From positions 1 through 15,283 of the forward strand of contig CAMLIA010000102.1 in NCBI GenBank assembly GCA_946479905.1: a DNA stretch of 15,283 bases, written 5' to 3'. Of this stretch, positions 1 through 6,735 are shown one piece after another. The notes below the pieces were generated by a model. That model did not search any database. It was given only the letters and a program-made list of their open reading frames with translations, and was not told the origin of the DNA. The position numbers were made by a program, and so were the translations under genes. The DNA is from an uncultured Frankiales bacterium (GTDB lineage Bacteria; Actinomycetota; Actinomycetes; Mycobacteriales; SCTD01). Every line of letters begins with the position of its first letter. Position 1 is the stretch's first letter.

Positions 1-1
1 C

Positions 2-859
2 GGCGAGACCGTAGCGACCGGGACGGCCACGCACGCCGGGACGGGCACGTACACCTACGACCTGCCACAGCAGGCCGCCCTGACGGTCCTTGCGGTGGCA
101 TGGACGGCGACGATCAACGGCGCTGCGGTCACCGAGACCGACACCGTCGAGGTCGTCGGCGGCTTCTTCTTCACCTTGAGCGAGGGCCGCGCCTCGGACG
201 CCTCGCTGACGGACCGGGACAAGTACCCGACCAGCGATCTCGAAGCCAAGCGCCTGGAGGTCGAGGAGGAGTGCGAGCGGATCTGCGACCGCGCGTTCGT
301 CCCCCGCTACGCCCGCGTCGTCGTCGACGGCACCGCGTCGGCCGACCTGGTGCTGCCGCACCCGGACCCGGACCGTACCGCGGCGCACATCCGCAGCATC
401 CGGTCGGTGTCCATGGCCGCCAGCTCCGGTGGCACGCCGGTGCCGTTCACGCCGGGGCAACTGGCCGCCATCGTCGTCCGCAGCGACAACATCCTCACGC
501 GCACGGACCAGTGGTGGGCCGAGGGCTACGGCAACGTCGTTATCGAGTACGAGTACGGGCTGGACTCCCCGCCGGTGGAGCTACAGCGCGCGGCGATGCT
601 CCGGTTCCGGAGCCTGCTGAACGTGAACAAGACCGGCGTCCCCGACCGGGCCTTGAGTTTCACTGCCGGCGACGGCGGCACGTACCGGCTCGACATGCCC
701 GCCGCCTGGAAGACCGGCATTCCGGCGGTCGACGCGGTCTACTCCCGGTACTCCCGCCGGTCAGGGGCCGGCACGGCGGGCGGCCGGCAGATCCCCGCGT
801 CCCGGACGCTGGACTACGACCCGCAGCGGAACTCCCTCATGCATGGCGGGCCGCGTTGA
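2..859 (+). CDS. Head-tail connector protein (gp6-like), 5' partial
   Basis: The reading frame is already open at the window edge, so 285 residues are visible and the true start lies upstream; the GTG at 95 is internal. Two parts can be seen. Residues 1-55 are Thr/Gly/Val-rich and beta-like (GTYTYDLP, VEVVGGFFF), resembling an Ig-like add-on. From about residue 60 comes the connector domain, with the helix LEAKRLEVEEECERICDRAF followed by VPRYARVVVDG, a pattern known from gp6-like head-tail adaptors of actinophages. Such proteins form a ring on the portal that joins capsid and tail. It overlaps the next gene in a TGATG, which suggests translational coupling. The class is fairly sure from motif and position; the role of the N-terminal part is unknown. 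Confidence 0.75.
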   Translation, partial: GETVATGTATHAGTGTYTYDLPQQAALTVLAVAWTATINGAAVTETDTVEVVGGFFFTLSEGRASDASLTDRDKYPTSDLEAKRLEVEEECERICDRAFVPRYARVVVDGTASADLVLPHPDPDRTAAHIRSIRSVSMAASSGGTPVPFTPGQLAAIVVRSDNILTRTDQWWAEGYGNVVIEYEYGLDSPPVELQRAAMLRFRSLLNVNKTGVPDRALSFTAGDGGTYRLDMPAAWKTGIPAVDAVYSRYSRRSGAGTAGGRQIPASRTLDYDPQRNSLMHGGPR

Positions 860-1290
860 TGCCCGGTACGAACGTCGTCGCAGCGAAGAAGGCTCTGCTC
901 GCGCTCGTCGCCGGGATTCCCGCGCTGGCGAAGGTACAGACCCTGTACCAGTGGAACGGCGAGGCGGAGCGGGAGGTCGTGTTCTGCGGCTCGACCCGCT
1001 TCGAACGTGAGGTCTCCGACATGGGCGGGGATCCGGCCGAGACGCTCACCATCGACCTGCACGTCGGCGTGGTGTTCCCCGGCGGGTCGGCGGAGGAGGC
1101 CGAGGCGCGCGCGGTCGAGATCGGCGCTCTTGTTGAGCAGGCGCTCGTCGCCGATCCGCGTCTGGACGACCGCGTGCCGGGGCTGCTGTTCACCCAGATC
1201 GTCTCCGGCATGACCGAGGTCGTCCCGAACGATGAGGAGACCCGCGCCGAGGTCATCTACCAGGTCACCCTGCTGTCGCACCTGAGGTGA
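859..1290 (+). CDS. Tail terminator-like / neck protein
   Basis: This gene encodes 143 aa and starts at an ATG overlapping the connector stop codon; no clear Shine-Dalgarno sequence is visible, so coupling is likely. The protein has an N-terminal helix (AKKALLALVAGIPAL), a beta-rich middle (LTIDLHVGVVFPGG), a long acidic helix (AEEAEARAVEIGALVEQALV) and a closing strand (AEVIYQVTLLSHL). The layout fits tail terminator or tail completion proteins, which cap the tail tube and dock it to the head. Its place between connector and gp10-like gene supports a neck role. Head-closure protein is the alternative. The assignment rests on layout and position more than on a diagnostic motif. Confidence 0.55.
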   Translation: MPGTNVVAAKKALLALVAGIPALAKVQTLYQWNGEAEREVVFCGSTRFEREVSDMGGDPAETLTIDLHVGVVFPGGSAEEAEARAVEIGALVEQALVADPRLDDRVPGLLFTQIVSGMTEVVPNDEETRAEVIYQVTLLSHLR

Positions 1291-1293
1291 CCC

Positions 1294-1725
1294 GTGGCCG
1301 ATGAGATCGAGCGCCTGATCCGGGACCTGGACGGCATCCCCAAGGACCTGCGCAGGAAGCTCCGGCCGAAGCTGCGTGAGGCCGGCGAGATCGTAGCCGC
1401 CCAGGCGCGCATCAACGCGTCCTGGTCGACGCGGATCCCGCCCGCGACCAAGGTCAGCACGAGCTTCACGCTCCGCCGGCCGGGCGTGTCGGTCACGGTG
1501 AATCGGAAGCTGGCCCCCCACGCCAGGCCCTTCGAGCACGGCGGCGATCCGGGCGAGTTCCGGCACCCAGTGTTCCAGACGTTCGGCACGCGGCGTCGCA
1601 CGCCGTGGGTGCCGCAGAGGGCCCGGCCGTTCCTCGAGCCGGCACTGAGAGCCCGCGGCGACGAGGCCGGACGCCGGATCACCGACGCCGTAGACGAAGC
1701 GACCCGCGACGCGGGTTTCCGCTGA
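1294..1725 (+). CDS. HK97 gp10-like neck/tail component
   Basis: This gene encodes 143 aa from a GTG at 1294, with GAGG at 1284-1287 inside the end of the previous gene. The N-terminus is a charged amphipathic helix (DEIERLIRDLDGIPKDLRRK), then AGEIVAAQARINASW and a beta-rich centre, ending in the motif VPQRARPFLEPALRA that precedes a final helix. The PFLEPAL-type end after a Trp/Pro turn is characteristic of the HK97 gp10-like family, whose members act at the head-tail joint. The length is normal for the family. The protein is strongly basic (many Arg). The order connector, terminator, gp10-like, tail tube agrees with siphovirus tail operons. Confidence 0.7.
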   Translation: MADEIERLIRDLDGIPKDLRRKLRPKLREAGEIVAAQARINASWSTRIPPATKVSTSFTLRRPGVSVTVNRKLAPHARPFEHGGDPGEFRHPVFQTFGTRRRTPWVPQRARPFLEPALRARGDEAGRRITDAVDEATRDAGFR

Positions 1726-1735
1726 TAGGAGAGCC

Positions 1736-2242
1736 ATGCCCCTGACAACGAAGCTCCTGGTCGACCTGGATGCGGACTACACGTCCGCACTCGATCTGAG
1801 CACGACCGAGAACCGGCTGCGCTACGTCAAGCAGATCGCGTTGGCCACCGGCACTGCCGCGGGCCAGGCGGACAAGGTCTGGAGCGACACGCGCACCCTG
1901 GCCGCCTCCGCGTCCGAAGACCTGGACCTGACCGGCACGCTCGTCGACGCGTTCGGCGCGACGATCACGCTGGCGCGGGTGAAGGGCCTGATCGTGTACG
2001 CAGCCGCGGCGAACACGAACGACGTCGTCATCGGCGGCGCCAGCTCCAACGGCTGGACGGGCCCGTTCGGCGGCGCGACGCACACCCTCGCCGTGCGGCC
2101 GGGTGGCCTGCTGACACTCTTCGCGCCCGGGACGACCGGCTACACGGTTACGGCCGGTACGGGCGACCTGCTGCACGTCGCCAACTCCGGCGCCGGTAGC
2201 TCGGTGACGTACGACGTCGTCGTCATCGGCGCGAGCGCGTAG
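1736..2242 (+). CDS. Beta-rich phage structural protein, function unknown
   Basis: This gene encodes 168 aa from an ATG preceded by AGGAG (1727-1731), a strong ribosome binding site. After a short helix (YTSALDLSTTENRLRYVKQI) the sequence is almost wholly small residues with alternating Val/Ile/Leu and Gly/Thr/Ser, for example LIVYAAAANTNDVVIGGASS and the Gly-rich ending VTYDVVVIGASA, typical of beta-sandwich phage decoration or fibre domains. There is no signal peptide or membrane segment. I recall similar proteins next to tail tube genes in actinophages, without a known role. A minor structural or decoration protein is likely. It has its own strong SD in a region of tightly overlapping genes, which fits high expression. 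Confidence 0.6.
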   Translation: MPLTTKLLVDLDADYTSALDLSTTENRLRYVKQIALATGTAAGQADKVWSDTRTLAASASEDLDLTGTLVDAFGATITLARVKGLIVYAAAANTNDVVIGGASSNGWTGPFGGATHTLAVRPGGLLTLFAPGTTGYTVTAGTGDLLHVANSGAGSSVTYDVVVIGASA

Positions 2243-2251
2243 GGGGTCGGG

Positions 2252-2512
2252 ATGCCGACGATGCGTCACCCGAACGGTGCGGGCCCGTACGAGGCGCAGG
2301 ACGTCCAGGTGCCGATGATGCGCCGGGGCGGCTGGCTCACCCGCGAGGAGTGGGAGCAGCGCGAGGACCTGCCCGAGTGGGAGCCCGAACCCGAGCCGGA
2401 CGACCAGGAGCGGGACGAGGAGCCGAAGGGCGGGCCGGACGCGGACTCCGGCGAGCAGAAGACCAAGCCGACGCGGTCGAAGCCGCGGGCGACCAGCAAG
2501 AAGGAGAGCTGA
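2252..2512 (+). CDS. Small charged phage protein, function unknown
   Basis: This gene encodes 86 aa from an ATG at 2252, with AGGGGG just upstream (2241-2246) starting in the previous stop codon. The N-terminal half (MRHPNGAGPYEAQDVQVP, then GGWLTREEWEQ) looks folded. Residues 40-70 are a Glu/Asp/Pro-rich linker and the C-terminus is Lys/Arg-rich (KTKPTRSKPRATSKKES), so charge switches from acidic to basic. Small proteins with this N-terminal pattern and a basic tail occur just before the tail tube gene in many actinophages, with no established role. High GC3 and the coupled position support that it is real. Confidence 0.65.
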   Translation: MPTMRHPNGAGPYEAQDVQVPMMRRGGWLTREEWEQREDLPEWEPEPEPDDQERDEEPKGGPDADSGEQKTKPTRSKPRATSKKES

Positions 2513-2513
2513 G

Positions 2514-2999
2514 ATGGCCGCACCGAACATCTCCGCGGCGACCCGCTACATCAACGTCGGGACCACCGTTGTGCTGTGGGTGCCCTCGATCGGCAACAAG
2601 AACGCGCCCACCCGCGCGGAGCTGAACGCCGGCACGAATCTGATCAACGAGAACAGCGCCGCCGACGGCTGGACCACGAAGGCCGACCAGGTCGAGACGC
2701 CGAACATGGCGTCCCGGTTCACCGGCAAGATCCCCGGCCGCATCTCCGCCGACGACAGCTCGATCACGATGTACCGGGACCTCGGTGGCGCGGACGCGCA
2801 CAGCCTGATGCCGGTCGACGCCAACGGGTTCATCGTGTGGATGGACGGCGGCGACGTCCCCGGGCGGCTCATGGACGTGTTCCCGGTGCGGGTCGCCGCG
2901 CACAACAAGCCGCGCTCGACCGAGGGCAACGCGGCGGCGACGGTGGAGATCCAGTTCGCGATCACCGACCAGCCCGCCGAGTACGTCGTCATCCCATGA
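2514..2999 (+). CDS. Major tail protein (tail tube)
   Basis: This gene encodes 161 aa. ATG 2514 has an ideal SD, AAGGAG at 2501-2506, 7 nt away. The sequence begins PNISAATRYINVGTTVVLWV, continues with APTRAELNAGTNL and a conserved charged loop (RFTGKIPGRISADDSSIT, about residues 68-85), and ends in beta strands (VEIQFAITDQPAEYVVIP). The start signature and the phrase PTRAELNAGTDL are typical of siphovirus tail tube monomers in actinophages, which stack as hexameric rings around the tape measure. Position before the frameshifted chaperones and tape measure confirms it. The loop at 2709-2774 is similar to the start of the next gene (see findings). Confidence 0.85.
   Translation: MAAPNISAATRYINVGTTVVLWVPSIGNKNAPTRAELNAGTNLINENSAADGWTTKADQVETPNMASRFTGKIPGRISADDSSITMYRDLGGADAHSLMPVDANGFIVWMDGGDVPGRLMDVFPVRVAAHNKPRSTEGNAAATVEIQFAITDQPAEYVVIP
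2709..2774 (+). repeat. Copy 1 of a 66-bp similarity (in tail tube gene)
   Basis: This stretch codes for tail tube residues 66-87. Aligned without gaps to 3014-3079 it matches at about 42 of 66 bases by hand count, with a 16-nt identical core at 2725-2740, and 11 of 22 residues are the same. Shared protein pattern: A-x-RF-x2-KIPGR-x6-SIT. Confidence 0.6.
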
Positions 3000-3328
3000 G
3001 CGCGGACGACCTGGCGGCCCGCTTCGTCCGCAAGATCCCCGGCCGGTCACCCGAGCAGCCGCCGTCGATCACGATCGCGGGCGTGCCGCCATACGTCACC
3101 CGCACGCAGGTGTTGCACGCGGTCAACTCCCTCGGTCTGAACCCGGAGGAGCTCGCCGGACTGGAGTTCCGCCACGATGTGATCTACGTGACCGTGCACG
3201 CCACCGACGCACGCGGCTGGCGCTACGCCGAAGGTCGCGGCCTCGATGACGGCACCTTCAATGCTCGCCCCGACGAGGTCGCCACCCACCGCATCGCTAT
3301 CCCCATCGTCGACGAGGCGCCCGGGTGA
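2996..3328 (+). CDS. Small phage protein after the tail tube, function unknown
   Basis: This gene encodes 110 aa; the ATG overlaps the tail tube stop codon (ATGA), so translation is probably coupled. The N-terminus (SADDLAARFVRKIPGR) resembles a loop of the tail tube protein. The middle, PPYVTRTQVLHAVNSLGL followed by NPEELAGLEFRHDVIYVTVH, looks like a helix-turn-strand unit, and it ends ATHRIAIPIVDEAPG. No catalytic motif, membrane segment or signal peptide is visible. A role in tail assembly is inferred only from its position between tail tube and chaperones. I do not recognise the family. Confidence 0.65.
   Translation: MSADDLAARFVRKIPGRSPEQPPSITIAGVPPYVTRTQVLHAVNSLGLNPEELAGLEFRHDVIYVTVHATDARGWRYAEGRGLDDGTFNARPDEVATHRIAIPIVDEAPG
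3014..3079 (+). repeat. Copy 2 of a 66-bp similarity (start of next gene)
   Basis: This stretch codes for residues 7-28 of the 110-aa protein. Its 16-nt identical core is at 3030-3045. See copy 1 at 2709-2774, 305 nt upstream. Confidence 0.6.
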
Positions 3329-3498
3329 GCCGACGCCGCGTCACACCCGCTCCGGTGCTCGGCCTGACGTTCATGGCCGCGTTGACCGGCCTGCGTGTCG
3401 GCCTCGGCCAGTGGCCCACGGCAGCGATCGACGCCGCCGCGCTCCTGCTCTTCCTGTACGTGACCCTCCGCTCGCCGCGGAGGTCGAAAGGATCCCAA
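3325..3498 (+). CDS. Possible membrane leader in frame with tail chaperone
   Basis: A GTG at 3325 overlaps the previous stop codon (GTGA) and opens 58 codons that run without a stop into the tail chaperone at 3499. The encoded segment has a basic start (SRRRVTPAP), two hydrophobic stretches (VLGLTFMAALTGLRVGLG and AAIDAAALLLFLYVTL) and a basic end (RSPRRSKGSQ), like a small two-helix membrane protein. If used, this start gives a 209-residue product ending at 3954 (or a longer one after frameshifting). The strong SD before 3499 argues that the chaperone is made separately. It may be a real long form, a former separate gene that lost its stop, or an untranslated remnant. Confidence 0.4.
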
Positions 3499-3954
3499 AT
3501 GAGCCTGCTGTCCAAGAGCGACATCTTCGGTGCCGACGACCGGCGCTATGAGGACGTCTTCGTCCCCGAGTGGGGCGGCGCCGTTCGCCTGCGCGGCCTC
3601 ACCGGCGCCGAACGCGACGACTTCGAAGGGTCGATCACCAAGGTCGTCAAAGGCAAGGAGGTCCGTGACGTGCGGAACTTCCGCGCGCGCCTGATCGCCC
3701 TGTCGGCTGTGAATGAGGACGGGTCGCGCATGTTCGAGCCGAACGAGGTGGCCGCGCTCGGCCGGCGCTCCAGCGCGGCGCTGTCCCGGCTGTTCGATGT
3801 CGCCTGCCGCCTGTCCGGGATCACCGATGAGGACGTGAAGGAGCTGGAGGGAAATTCCGAGCCCGCCCAGAGCGGGCCCGCTACTTCCGTCTCGCCCTCG
3901 CCCTCGGCTGTACCGTCCGCGAACTCCTACACCGGATCGACTCTCACGAGCTGA
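3499..3954 (+). CDS. Tail assembly chaperone G (short form)
   Basis: This gene encodes 151 aa. ATG 3499 is chosen over the coupled GTG at 3325 because AAAGGA (3487-3492) lies 6 nt upstream and the typical domain begins here: SLLSKSDIFGADDRRYEDVF, then EWGGAVRLRGLTGAERDDFE, an opening common to actinophage chaperones. Residues 50-118 are helical (ARLIALSAVNEDGSRMFEPN, SRLFDVACRLSGITDEDVKE). After the frameshift site the zero-frame tail is a low-complexity Ser/Pro/Thr stretch of about 32 residues, as expected for a frame constrained by another. The protein is thought to bind the tape measure with the G-T form while tail tube subunits are recruited. Confidence 0.8.
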   Translation: MSLLSKSDIFGADDRRYEDVFVPEWGGAVRLRGLTGAERDDFEGSITKVVKGKEVRDVRNFRARLIALSAVNEDGSRMFEPNEVAALGRRSSAALSRLFDVACRLSGITDEDVKELEGNSEPAQSGPATSVSPSPSAVPSANSYTGSTLTS

Positions 3955-4157
3955 GCGAGTGGGCGGCGTACGAGAACCTGTACGGCCCGATCGGCCCGCA
4001 GCGTGATGACGCGCTGATGGCGATCCTCGCCGCCGCAATCCGCAACACCTTCCTCGACAAGGACGCCACTCCGGCGACCCCAGACGACTTCATGCCGGAC
4101 TGGGCGGCTGCCCGCGACGACGATGAGGAGGGCGGCCTAGATGGCGACAATTCGTAA
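3499..4157 (+). CDS. Tail assembly chaperone G-T (by -1 frameshift)
   Basis: The translated product joins 3499-3855 to 3855-4157, giving 219 aa. Ribosomes that slip back one base on GGGAAAT (3849-3855) enter a frame with no start codon of its own and no stop until TAA 4155-4157, 17 nt inside the tape measure gene. The T part reads RARPERARYFRLALALGCTV, then HRIDSHELSEWAAYENLYGP, IGPQRDDALMAILAAAIRNT and an acidic tail. The pattern of a Tyr-Gly-Pro phrase before a helix with Arg/Asp is the usual T domain of tail chaperones. It is made at a low ratio to G and bridges tape measure and tail tube during assembly. Confidence 0.85.
3849..3877 (+). promoter_or_regulatory. Programmed -1 ribosomal frameshift site
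   Basis: The slippery heptamer G GGA AAT (3849-3855) is in the right phase with the chaperone codons (X XXY YYZ). Five bases later a 6-bp all-GC hairpin follows: GCCCGC (3861-3866), loop CCAGA, GCGGGC (3872-3877), a plausible stimulator. Both sequence and phase fit the known mechanism in siphovirus tail operons. Confidence 0.85.
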
Positions 4158-6735
4158 CCTCATCGTCCGCATCTCCGTCACGGAGAAGACCGACAAGGGC
4201 ATCCGCCGGGTCACGACGTCGCTGCGGGAGACGAACCGCGAGCTCGATGCCGCGGACAAGAAGAGCGGCCGGTTCTCCGGCACGCTGTCCAAGCTCGGGA
4301 AGGCCTCCGGGGCCGGGCTGGCCAAGCTCGGGCAGAACGCGCTGCTGGCCGCCAAGGGCATCGCCGCGGTCGCGTTCGCGGCAGGCAGCCTGAACACCGT
4401 CGTCCAGCTCGGTTCGAGCCTGGCGCCACTGGCGGGTCTGCTGGCGGCGCTGCCGGGGGTGGCGCTCGGTGCGGCCGCGGCGATCAGCACCCTCCACCTG
4501 GCCACGGCCGGGCTGGGGGACGCCTTCAAGGCCGCGATGGGCGGCGACCCGAAGAAGTTCCAGCAGTCCCTTCAGGGACTGTCACCGGCGGCACGATCGG
4601 TCGCGCTGGAGCTGCACAAGCTGTCTCCGGAGCTGCGCAGCATTCAGCTCACCGCCCAGCAGAACCTGCTCGCGCCGCTGCGCGGTGAGCTGACGGCGAT
4701 GGCGCGGGTCATGGTCGGGCCGCTGCGCCAGGGCGTCGCGAACGTGGCCCTGCAGTTCGGTCTCGCCGGGCGGCAGGTCACCGAGTTCGCCCGGCAGGGC
4801 CTGACGGTCGCGATCATCCGGGACGCCTTCGATCGGGTGGCGTTGTCGCTGCATGCGCTGCTGCCGGCGATCCAGCCGGTGCTGCGAGGGCTGCGGAACA
4901 TCGCGGACGTCGGCACGTACTTCCTGCCGGGCCTGGCGGCGTCGGTGTCGCAGGTCGCGACCCGGTTCGGGCAGTGGATGCAGCAGATGGCCGCCTCAGG
5001 AAAGGCCGCGGAGTGGATCCATAACGCGCTGGCGACGCTGCGGCAGCTCGGCCAGGTCGTCGTGAACGTCGGCGGGATCCTCAAGAGCATCTTCAGCGCG
5101 GCGTCGGCGGGCGGATCACAGTTCCTCGGCGTGATCGGCGCCGCCTTGGCGCAGCTGAACGCCTTCCTGAAGACAGCGCAGGGCCAGCAGGCGTTGACCG
5201 CGATCTTCCAGACCCTCGGCGCTATCGGCACGAGCCTCGGGCCGGTGATCGGCGCGCTGGTCACGCAGCTCGGCGGCCTCGCGGCGCCGCTCGGCCGGCT
5301 GGCGCAGATGATCGGCCCGATCCTCACCACGGCGATCAACGCGCTCGGCCCCGCCCTCCAGCAGCTCGAACCCGGACTGACGGCCCTGTTCAACGGGCTC
5401 GGCCTGGCGTTCGTGGCGATCGCGAACTCTGGCGCGCTACCGGCGCTCGGCAAGGCGATCTCGGCGATCGCGATTGCGATCGCTCCGCTGCTGCCGGTGG
5501 CGGGTGAGCTCGCGGGGATCTTGGCGAACAACCTGGCGAACTCGGTCATCATCTTGACGTCCGTGCTCGGCCCGGTGATCGCTGCGATCGCGCAGAGTCT
5601 CGCGCCGATCCTGCCGCAGATCGCTGTGTCTTTCGCTCAGCTGGCGCAGGCGATGGCCCCGATCGCGACCCGGTTCGGTCTGCTGCTCGCTCAGGCGCTC
5701 GTGCAGATCCTGCCGCCGCTGCTGCAGATCGTTCCGCAGCTGCTGCAGGGCTTGGTTCCGGCGCTGATCCGGATGCTGATCGCGCTGACGCCGCTGATGC
5801 CTCAGCTGGTCGACCTGGGGAGGGTCCTTGCGGAAAACCTGAGCAAGACGCTGCCGGAGCTGCTTCCGCCGCTGATCCAGCTGATTGACCTGATGGCGCA
5901 GTGGACGCCGGTGATGGTGCCGGTACTGGGCTGGCTGGTGCAGATTTCGGCTGCGCTGGCCGGCGGTCTGGGTGATGGCCTGGCGTTGGCGCTGCGGGCG
6001 GTGTCAGAGACGCTGACCGGCATCTTCAAGTGGTTCAGCTGGCTGTTCGATGTGCTGTTGGGGCACAGCATCATCCCGGACATCGTCCATGGGGTGATCG
6101 ACTGGTTCGGGGCCCTGCCGGGCCGGGTGGTCGGGCTGTTCACCGACATGGCGCGGGGCGCGGCGAACGTGACCGGTGGGCTGCTGCGGTACGTCGTCGG
6201 CATCCCAGGAGCGATCGTCAGCATCTTCGCCGGGGCCGGAAAGTGGCTGGTGAACGCCGGGAAGAACATCGTCGTCGGCCTGTGGAACGGAATCGCCTCA
6301 CTCGGGGACTGGCTGTTCAACCGCGTCTGGGCGTGGGTGAAGGCGGTTCTGCCGGGCGCAGTGAAGTGGGCGCTGGGCATCGCCTCCCCGAGCAAGGTGA
6401 TGGCGGAGCTCGGCGGGTTCGCTGGCCAGGGCCTGGCGCAGGGCATCCTCGGCACGGCGGGGCTCGTCGAGCGTGCGGCGGGGACGCTGGCGCAGGCCGC
6501 GGTTCCGCCGGCGCTGCCCGCCGGTCAGGTGATGGCCACGCCGGCCGCCGGGGGCGCGGCGGCGGTATCGGCTCCGCGCGGCGTGAGGGCGGCGGCGGGG
6601 GCCGGTGGCGGCACGGTGGTGCTGGAGGTGCACTCGGGTGGCTCCCGGATGGATGACCTCCTGATCGAGCTGATCCGTAAGGCCGTGCGCGTCAGGGGCG
6701 GCGGTAACGTCCAGATCGCCCTCGGAGGTAGCTGA
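4141..6735 (+). CDS. Tape measure protein
   Basis: This is one of the two largest genes, 864 aa, with GAGGAGG (4125-4131) upstream inside the T overlap. The N-terminus starts ATIRNLIVRISVTEKTDKGI and a charged helix, followed by hydrophobic helices from about residue 60. Residues 330-620 are a long run of Leu/Ile/Ala/Pro-rich helices with loosely repeated units (LGPVIGAL, LAPILPQI, LPPLLQIVPQLL). Residues 741-752 carry the family's ending motif GIASPSK, followed by GLAQGI. The protein fills the tail tube and sets its length. At the usual 1.5 angstrom per residue it implies a tail of about 130 nm. Hydrophobic segments fit a role in DNA passage through the membrane. Confidence is high from size, place and motif. 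Confidence 0.93.
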   Translation: MATIRNLIVRISVTEKTDKGIRRVTTSLRETNRELDAADKKSGRFSGTLSKLGKASGAGLAKLGQNALLAAKGIAAVAFAAGSLNTVVQLGSSLAPLAGLLAALPGVALGAAAAISTLHLATAGLGDAFKAAMGGDPKKFQQSLQGLSPAARSVALELHKLSPELRSIQLTAQQNLLAPLRGELTAMARVMVGPLRQGVANVALQFGLAGRQVTEFARQGLTVAIIRDAFDRVALSLHALLPAIQPVLRGLRNIADVGTYFLPGLAASVSQVATRFGQWMQQMAASGKAAEWIHNALATLRQLGQVVVNVGGILKSIFSAASAGGSQFLGVIGAALAQLNAFLKTAQGQQALTAIFQTLGAIGTSLGPVIGALVTQLGGLAAPLGRLAQMIGPILTTAINALGPALQQLEPGLTALFNGLGLAFVAIANSGALPALGKAISAIAIAIAPLLPVAGELAGILANNLANSVIILTSVLGPVIAAIAQSLAPILPQIAVSFAQLAQAMAPIATRFGLLLAQALVQILPPLLQIVPQLLQGLVPALIRMLIALTPLMPQLVDLGRVLAENLSKTLPELLPPLIQLIDLMAQWTPVMVPVLGWLVQISAALAGGLGDGLALALRAVSETLTGIFKWFSWLFDVLLGHSIIPDIVHGVIDWFGALPGRVVGLFTDMARGAANVTGGLLRYVVGIPGAIVSIFAGAGKWLVNAGKNIVVGLWNGIASLGDWLFNRVWAWVKAVLPGAVKWALGIASPSKVMAELGGFAGQGLAQGILGTAGLVERAAGTLAQAAVPPALPAGQVMATPAAGGAAAVSAPRGVRAAAGAGGGTVVLEVHSGGSRMDDLLIELIRKAVRVRGGGNVQIALGGS

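Noticed and set aside
814..1737. Minus-strand frame of 307 codons
   Set aside because: Antisense to three overlapping neck genes that have correct overlaps and recognisable proteins; the composition is typical of a GC-rich shadow frame.
5440..5600. Repeated GCGATCGC-like palindromes in the tape measure gene, considered as binding or recombination sites
   Set aside because: They follow from Ala-Ile repeats written with GCG and ATC codons in a hydrophobic helix, so coding need explains them.
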